Of a stretch of 9,240 nt of DNA, positions 6,430-9,240 are shown in pieces (positions within the stretch are counted from its first letter, which is position 1; each line of letters starts with the position of its first letter). The position numbers and the translations under genes are program-made. The notes under the pieces were generated by a model that saw nothing but the letters and a program-made list of their open reading frames with translations, had not been told where the DNA came from and did not search any database. Source of the DNA: Campylobacterota bacterium (GTDB taxonomy: Bacteria; Campylobacterota; Campylobacteria; Campylobacterales; Sulfurovaceae); contig JAADEQ010000053.1 in the NCBI GenBank assembly GCA_013153345.1, positions 1-9,240 on the forward strand, given 5' to 3'.

Positions 6430-7323
6430 ATGGCAAAATTTATAGGAGCACACGTTAGTGCTAGTGGTGGAGTTGAAAATGCTCCACTAAATGCTAGCAA
6501 AATTGGAGCAGGCGCTTTTGCTCTATTTACAAAAAATCAGCGTCAATGGAAGGCAAAACCACTTAGCTCAAAAAGTATAGATAAGTTTAAAAGCAATCTA
6601 GAAGAGAGTAAAATCTCCCCTAACCATATTCTCCCTCATGATAGCTATCTAATTAATCTTGGCTCTCCAGATAAAGAAAAACTGCTAAAGTCTCGAGAAG
6701 CCTTTATTGATGAATTAAAAAGATGCCAAGAGCTAGGGCTTAAGATGCTAAATTTTCACCCCGGCAGCCACCTTCAAAAGTTCTCCAAAAGAGATAGTAA
6801 CTATGAAAAACTAATTGAAGAGGCTGAAAAAAAAGCGCTAGATACAATAGCTGAATCTATAAACTTAGCAATTGAGGCAACAAAAGATAGCGATGTGGTA
6901 TTAGTAATTGAAAATACTGCTGGTCAAGGGAGTAATTTGGGATATAAGTTTGAACATCTAGCATATTTAATCCAAAAGACCGAGAATAAAGATAGAATCG
7001 GAGTCTGTATTGATACTTGCCATATGTTTGCAGCTGGATATGATATTAGAACAAAAGAGGCCTACAAGAAGAGCTGGGAGGAGTTTGATAGAGTTATTGG
7101 ATTTAAGTATCTTAAGGGGATGCATATAAATGACTCTAAAGCAAAGCTTGGAAGTAGAGTCGATAGACACCACAATCTAGGGTATGGAGAGATTGGAATA
7201 GAGTTTTTTAAGATGTTAATGAGAGATAAGAGGTTTGATAATATCCCTCTTATTTTAGAGACAATTGATGACTCACTCTGGGAGGAGGAGATAAAGATGT
7301 TATATAGCTTTGCTAACTCCTAG
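6430..7323 (+). CDS. nfo: Endonuclease IV (AP endonuclease)
   Basis: This cytoplasmic base-excision-repair enzyme cuts DNA 5' of abasic sites and removes 3' blocking groups. The protein is 297 residues, close to the family norm (about 285), and is a TIM barrel. All nine metal ligands of the trinuclear zinc site are visible by alignment to E. coli Nfo: His70, His110, Glu161, Asp195, His198, His232, Asp245, His247 and Glu277. Signature blocks are [14 protein letters not shown] (6-19), NFHPGSH (108-114), [13 protein letters not shown] (159-171), [14 protein letters not shown] (193-206), HINDSK (232-237), [12 protein letters not shown] (245-256) and LILETID (274-280). The ATG follows TTGGAG by four bases. 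The 3' end overlaps the 3' end of nhaA by 11 bp on the other strand. Confidence 0.97.
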   Translation: MAKFIGAHVSASGGVENAPLNASKIGAGAFALFTKNQRQWKAKPLSSKSIDKFKSNLEESKISPNHILPHDSYLINLGSPDKEKLLKSREAFIDELKRCQELGLKMLNFHPGSHLQKFSKRDSNYEKLIEEAEKKALDTIAESINLAIEATKDSDVVLVIENTAGQGSNLGYKFEHLAYLIQKTENKDRIGVCIDTCHMFAAGYDIRTKEAYKKSWEEFDRVIGFKYLKGMHINDSKAKLGSRVDRHHNLGYGEIGIEFFKMLMRDKRFDNIPLILETIDDSLWEEEIKMLYSFANS

Positions 7324-8461
7324 TTGCCATCTTTAATACCAAAAAGCCAACTATTGCAGATAAAAAGGAGCCTATTAAAATAGCTAATCTATCTGCATAA
7401 TTAAAAATAGCACTATCATTAAAGGCTAACGAGTCAATAAAAAGGCTCATTGTAAAGCCAATTCCAGTTAGGATTGCAACTCCATAAAGCTGAAAAAAGG
7501 TGGCCCTATCTGGCATTTTTGCTATCTTTAGTTTTATGGCACTCCAGCTAAATAGAAATACTCCAAGCTGCTTTCCAATAAAAAGCCCCAACATAATCCC
7601 TAATGGAACTGGAGTAAATAGCTGCTCTATTGAAATCTCTCTTAAATCGACTCCAGCATTTACAAATGCAAATAGAGGAAGGATAAAAAAGTTTACATAT
7701 GGAGCTAGAGTATGTTCAATCTCCTTTGCAATTGATCTTTTAGTACGCAAAGGAATAAAGAGCCCCAAAATTACTCCTGCTAAGGTTGCATGGACTCCTG
7801 ATTTTAATACACTAATCCATAAAATTGCCCCAACAATAAAATAGGCCCCTTTTTTAGTAACATTAAAATAGTTTAAAAGAGCCAAAATAGCAATTGCCAA
7901 AGAGGCTACTATTAAAGATAGAAGGGATAGCTCTTGAGTATAAAATAGAGCTATTATAATAATTGCTCCCAAATCATCAATAATAGCTAGAGCCATTAAA
8001 AATATCTTTAAAGAGATAGGTACTCTATTTCCAAGCAAAGATAAGATTCCCAAAGCAAATGCAATATCAGTGGCAGTTGGAATTGCCCACCCATTAAGAG
8101 CAAATGAATCTCCTCTATTAAAATAGATATATATTAAAGCTGGCACCACCATCCCTCCAACTGCTGCAATTGTTGGAAGAGTAATAGCCCAAAGAGATGA
8201 TAAATGCCCCTCTAAAATCTCCCTTTTTATCTCAATTCCAATTAGCAGAAAAAATATAGCCATCAACCCATCATTTACCCATAACAGCAGAGGTTTAGCA
8301 ATCTCAAAATCTCCAAATCTTATCTCAACTGGAGTATGTAAAAAGGTTGTATAAAAGGTATCTAAAAAGCTATTTTGAAAAATCAAGGCCAAAATAGTAG
8401 CAACTATTAACATAACTCCTGCGCTAGACTCCTTTGAAAAAAAACTCTTAAGAGCACCCAT
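7313..8461 (-). CDS. nhaA: Na+/H+ antiporter NhaA
   Basis: This inner-membrane antiporter expels Na+ (or Li+) in exchange for H+ and helps hold internal pH and sodium. It has about twelve membrane segments. With the start chosen here it has 382 residues, near the 388 of E. coli. The N-terminus [15 protein letters not shown] is typical. [16 protein letters not shown] follows in the next conserved region, [20 protein letters not shown] holds Asp132 (E. coli Asp133), and [19 protein letters not shown] holds the ion-binding pair Asp162-Asp163 (E. coli Asp163-Asp164). The frame is open to a TTG at 8485, but ATG at 8461 is six bases behind AAAGGA and gives the normal family N-terminus, so I use it. 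Its last 11 bases overlap the end of nfo. It is transcribed divergently from the coiled-coil gene. Confidence 0.96.
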   Translation of the reverse strand: MGALKSFFSKESSAGVMLIVATILALIFQNSFLDTFYTTFLHTPVEIRFGDFEIAKPLLLWVNDGLMAIFFLLIGIEIKREILEGHLSSLWAITLPTIAAVGGMVVPALIYIYFNRGDSFALNGWAIPTATDIAFALGILSLLGNRVPISLKIFLMALAIIDDLGAIIIIALFYTQELSLLSLIVASLAIAILALLNYFNVTKKGAYFIVGAILWISVLKSGVHATLAGVILGLFIPLRTKRSIAKEIEHTLAPYVNFFILPLFAFVNAGVDLREISIEQLFTPVPLGIMLGLFIGKQLGVFLFSWSAIKLKIAKMPDRATFFQLYGVAILTGIGFTMSLFIDSLAFNDSAIFNYADRLAILIGSFLSAIVGFLVLKMATRS

Positions 8462-8492
8462 CTTTATTCCTTTAAATATTATCAATTAAAAA

Positions 8493-8501
8493 ATTTTATC
8501 A
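8493..8501 (-). promoter_or_regulatory. Putative nhaA promoter -10
   Basis: On the minus strand TGATAAAAT (8501-8493) is an extended -10 variant about 30 bases before the nhaA ATG. There is no clear -35. The site is in a very A/T-rich gap, so chance matches are easy. Confidence 0.4.
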
Positions 8502-8526
8502 AAAGAATATAAAAAGTTTAGTTTGG

Positions 8527-8555
8527 TTTTAAAAAAGGGGCTATTTTTTTTAAAA
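8527..8555. repeat. A/T inverted repeat between divergent genes
   Basis: TTTTAAAAAA (8527-8536) and TTTTTTAAAA (8546-8555) are perfect 10-bp inverted copies around GGGGCTATT. The pair lies between the candidate -10 boxes of nhaA and the coiled-coil gene, so it could serve both promoters. Both arms are low-complexity A/T, which makes chance a serious alternative. Confidence 0.3.
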
Positions 8556-8576
8556 GAGGATTAATTTTTATTAAGG

Positions 8577-8582
8577 TAAAAT
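8577..8582 (+). promoter_or_regulatory. Putative -10 of the coiled-coil gene
   Basis: TAAAAT (8577-8582) stands about 30 bases before the GTG at 8612, behind a T-rich run of the kind seen upstream of -10 boxes in Campylobacterota. No -35 is recognisable. AAAGGA at 8600-8605 is the ribosome binding site, six bases before the GTG. Confidence 0.4.
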
Positions 8583-8611
8583 CTCAAAATTAAACATTGA
8601 AAGGATAGATA

Positions 8612-9112
8612 GTGAAAGAGTTTGTAGAGAATTTTGAAGAGAAGCTTCAACACTTTAAAAAATTAATCGATAAGGCTAAAGAGGACTTAAAAAAGATAGA
8701 AAAAGAGCTAGCTGCTAAAAAAGATGAGCTACTAAAGATAGAAGAGGAGATAATTGCTATCTCTAAAGAGATAAAAGAGAGAGAGCATAGAGTTCATGAT
8801 ATCTTAAACAAATTAAAAAGAATTCAAAAAGCTACACTTAAAGCTCAAACAGATAGAGAGTTTGAGATGCTAGAAAGAGATAGAGCAAGATTATTAAAAG
8901 AGCTTCATCAGCATGATAAAAAACTAAAAGAGCTAAAAGAGAAATATGAAAAACTAACTACTAAAGAGATGAAACTTCTTGATGAAGAGATGGAGCTAGA
9001 GAAGAAAAAGGCAAAACTTCTTCATAAAAAAGAGACCTACCTTCAAAAACTAGAGCAGATAATGGCAAAATTCCAAAAAAGAATTGATAGATTTAGAGAG
9101 ATGTTTAGTTAA
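8612..9112 (+). CDS. Coiled-coil protein of unknown function
   Basis: This 166-residue protein appears to be helical from end to end. It is dominated by Lys, Glu and Leu in heptad-like spacing, with no Gly, Pro, Cys or Trp at all and only two Tyr. There is no signal peptide or membrane segment, so it is probably cytoplasmic. A less regular patch, KATLKAQTDREFEMLERDRA (about 73-92), lies mid-chain and could be the turn of a helical hairpin or a conserved contact. It faintly recalls the coiled-coil half of FlgZ/HP0958-type proteins, but the C-terminal zinc ribbon of that family is absent. The start is GTG at 8612, six bases after AAAGGA. It stands alone, divergent from nhaA, and ends at a hairpin terminator. 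I cannot assign a function; scaffold, tether or chaperone-like roles are only guesses. Confidence 0.8.
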   Translation: MKEFVENFEEKLQHFKKLIDKAKEDLKKIEKELAAKKDELLKIEEEIIAISKEIKEREHRVHDILNKLKRIQKATLKAQTDREFEMLERDRARLLKELHQHDKKLKELKEKYEKLTTKEMKLLDEEMELEKKKAKLLHKKETYLQKLEQIMAKFQKRIDRFREMFS

Positions 9113-9152
9113 TCTTTAGGGAATTGCTCCCTAAAGAGTATTACTATTTTTT
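9113..9152 (+). terminator. Hairpin terminator after the coiled-coil gene
   Basis: TCTTTAGGGA (9113-9122) and TCCCTAAAGA (9128-9137) form a perfect 10-bp stem with the 5-base loop ATTGC, starting right after the TAA at 9110-9112. A T-rich run (TATTTTTT) begins some ten bases later. The right arm contains the stop codon of the opposing gene, so the hairpin may serve both genes, although the T tract on the minus-strand side is poor. Confidence 0.7.
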
Positions 9153-9240
9153 ATTATATAAAGCAATACCGCTCCACCAACTACTAAGCTACCTCCCATT
9201 AAAATTAAAGTTACTCTAATTTTTAATAATTCTTCTACAT
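9131..9240 (-). CDS. C-terminal end of a small membrane protein (truncated by window)
   Basis: The minus strand is open from the right edge to TAG at 9133-9131, giving the last 35 residues of a protein. They start VEELLKIRVTLI and hold one hydrophobic stretch (about residues 9-29, with GGSLVVGGAVLLYII) followed by a short polar tail KNSNTL. This looks like a single membrane helix at a C-terminus. The rest of the gene lies outside the window, so neither family nor start can be given. The stop codon lies in the arm of the shared hairpin, and the tail-to-tail gap to the coiled-coil gene is only 18 bases, in keeping with the compaction here. Confidence 0.55.
   Translation of the reverse strand, partial: VEELLKIRVTLILMGGSLVVGGAVLLYIIKNSNTL

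Noticed and set aside
7500..7844. Plus-strand open frame of 114 codons inside nhaA
   Set aside because: It is a shadow of nhaA with no Shine-Dalgarno and no recognisable domain.
8462..8485. TTG start for nhaA adding eight residues
   Set aside because: The added residues are translated from the ribosome binding site itself; ATG at 8461 has AAAGGA at the right distance and matches the family N-terminus.
1..9240. A hidden defence, mobile or biosynthetic system
   Set aside because: All long frames belong to housekeeping or simple envelope families; there are no nuclease-helicase, transposase, toxin-antitoxin or repeat-array signatures in the window.

Overview
The window is an AT-rich, densely packed chromosomal segment from a bacterium that is most likely a member of the Campylobacterota (the former Epsilonproteobacteria, in the broad range of Sulfurovum, Sulfurimonas and Nitratiruptor). 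The reasons are the strong A/T bias with many ATA and AAA codons, short intergenic gaps, promoters that show a good -10 box (often TGnTATAAT) but little -35, two small lipoproteins of a type common in that phylum, and the overall mix of genes. The genus is an inference. I see no insertion sequence, prophage, CRISPR array or rRNA, and no stretch whose base composition stands out.

Layout. Positions 1-362 hold no convincing gene and end in the promoter of a CAP-domain lipoprotein gene (363-1040, +). Tail to tail with it lies a two-gene operon on the minus strand: acs (acetyl-CoA synthetase, 3285-1336) coupled by a GTGA overlap to a small MTH1187-type thiamine-binding protein (1339-1037). Next, also on the minus strand, is an nfeD-qmcA operon (NfeD membrane/OB-fold protein and an SPFH/stomatin-like partner, 4742-3406), closed by a clear intrinsic terminator. 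Upstream of it are a polytopic membrane protein related to RnfD/NqrB and UnbU (from 5609, or perhaps 5654, to 4782) and a tRNA-Glu(UUC) gene (5750-5675). The strand then changes. A short lipoprotein gene (5918-6388, +) is followed by nfo (endonuclease IV, 6430-7323, +), which overlaps nhaA (Na+/H+ antiporter, 8461-7313, -) tail to tail by 11 bp. Divergent from nhaA is a 166-residue, wholly alpha-helical coiled-coil protein (8612-9112, +), followed by a perfect hairpin that also covers the stop codon of a truncated minus-strand gene running off the right edge.

How the genes work together. There is no single pathway. Acs supplies acetyl-CoA from acetate. NfeD with QmcA is a known membrane-quality or microdomain pair. 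NhaA exchanges Na+ for H+, Nfo repairs abasic sites, and the two lipoproteins are envelope components. I do not see a convincing new multi-gene system.

The points most worth a second look are start-codon and regulatory details. nfeD appears to start at an ATA codon behind a perfect AGGAGG. The RnfD/UnbU-like gene may also start at ATA. Perfect inverted repeats sit over or around the promoters of the CAP gene and of acs. The coiled-coil protein contains no Gly, Pro, Cys or Trp at all.
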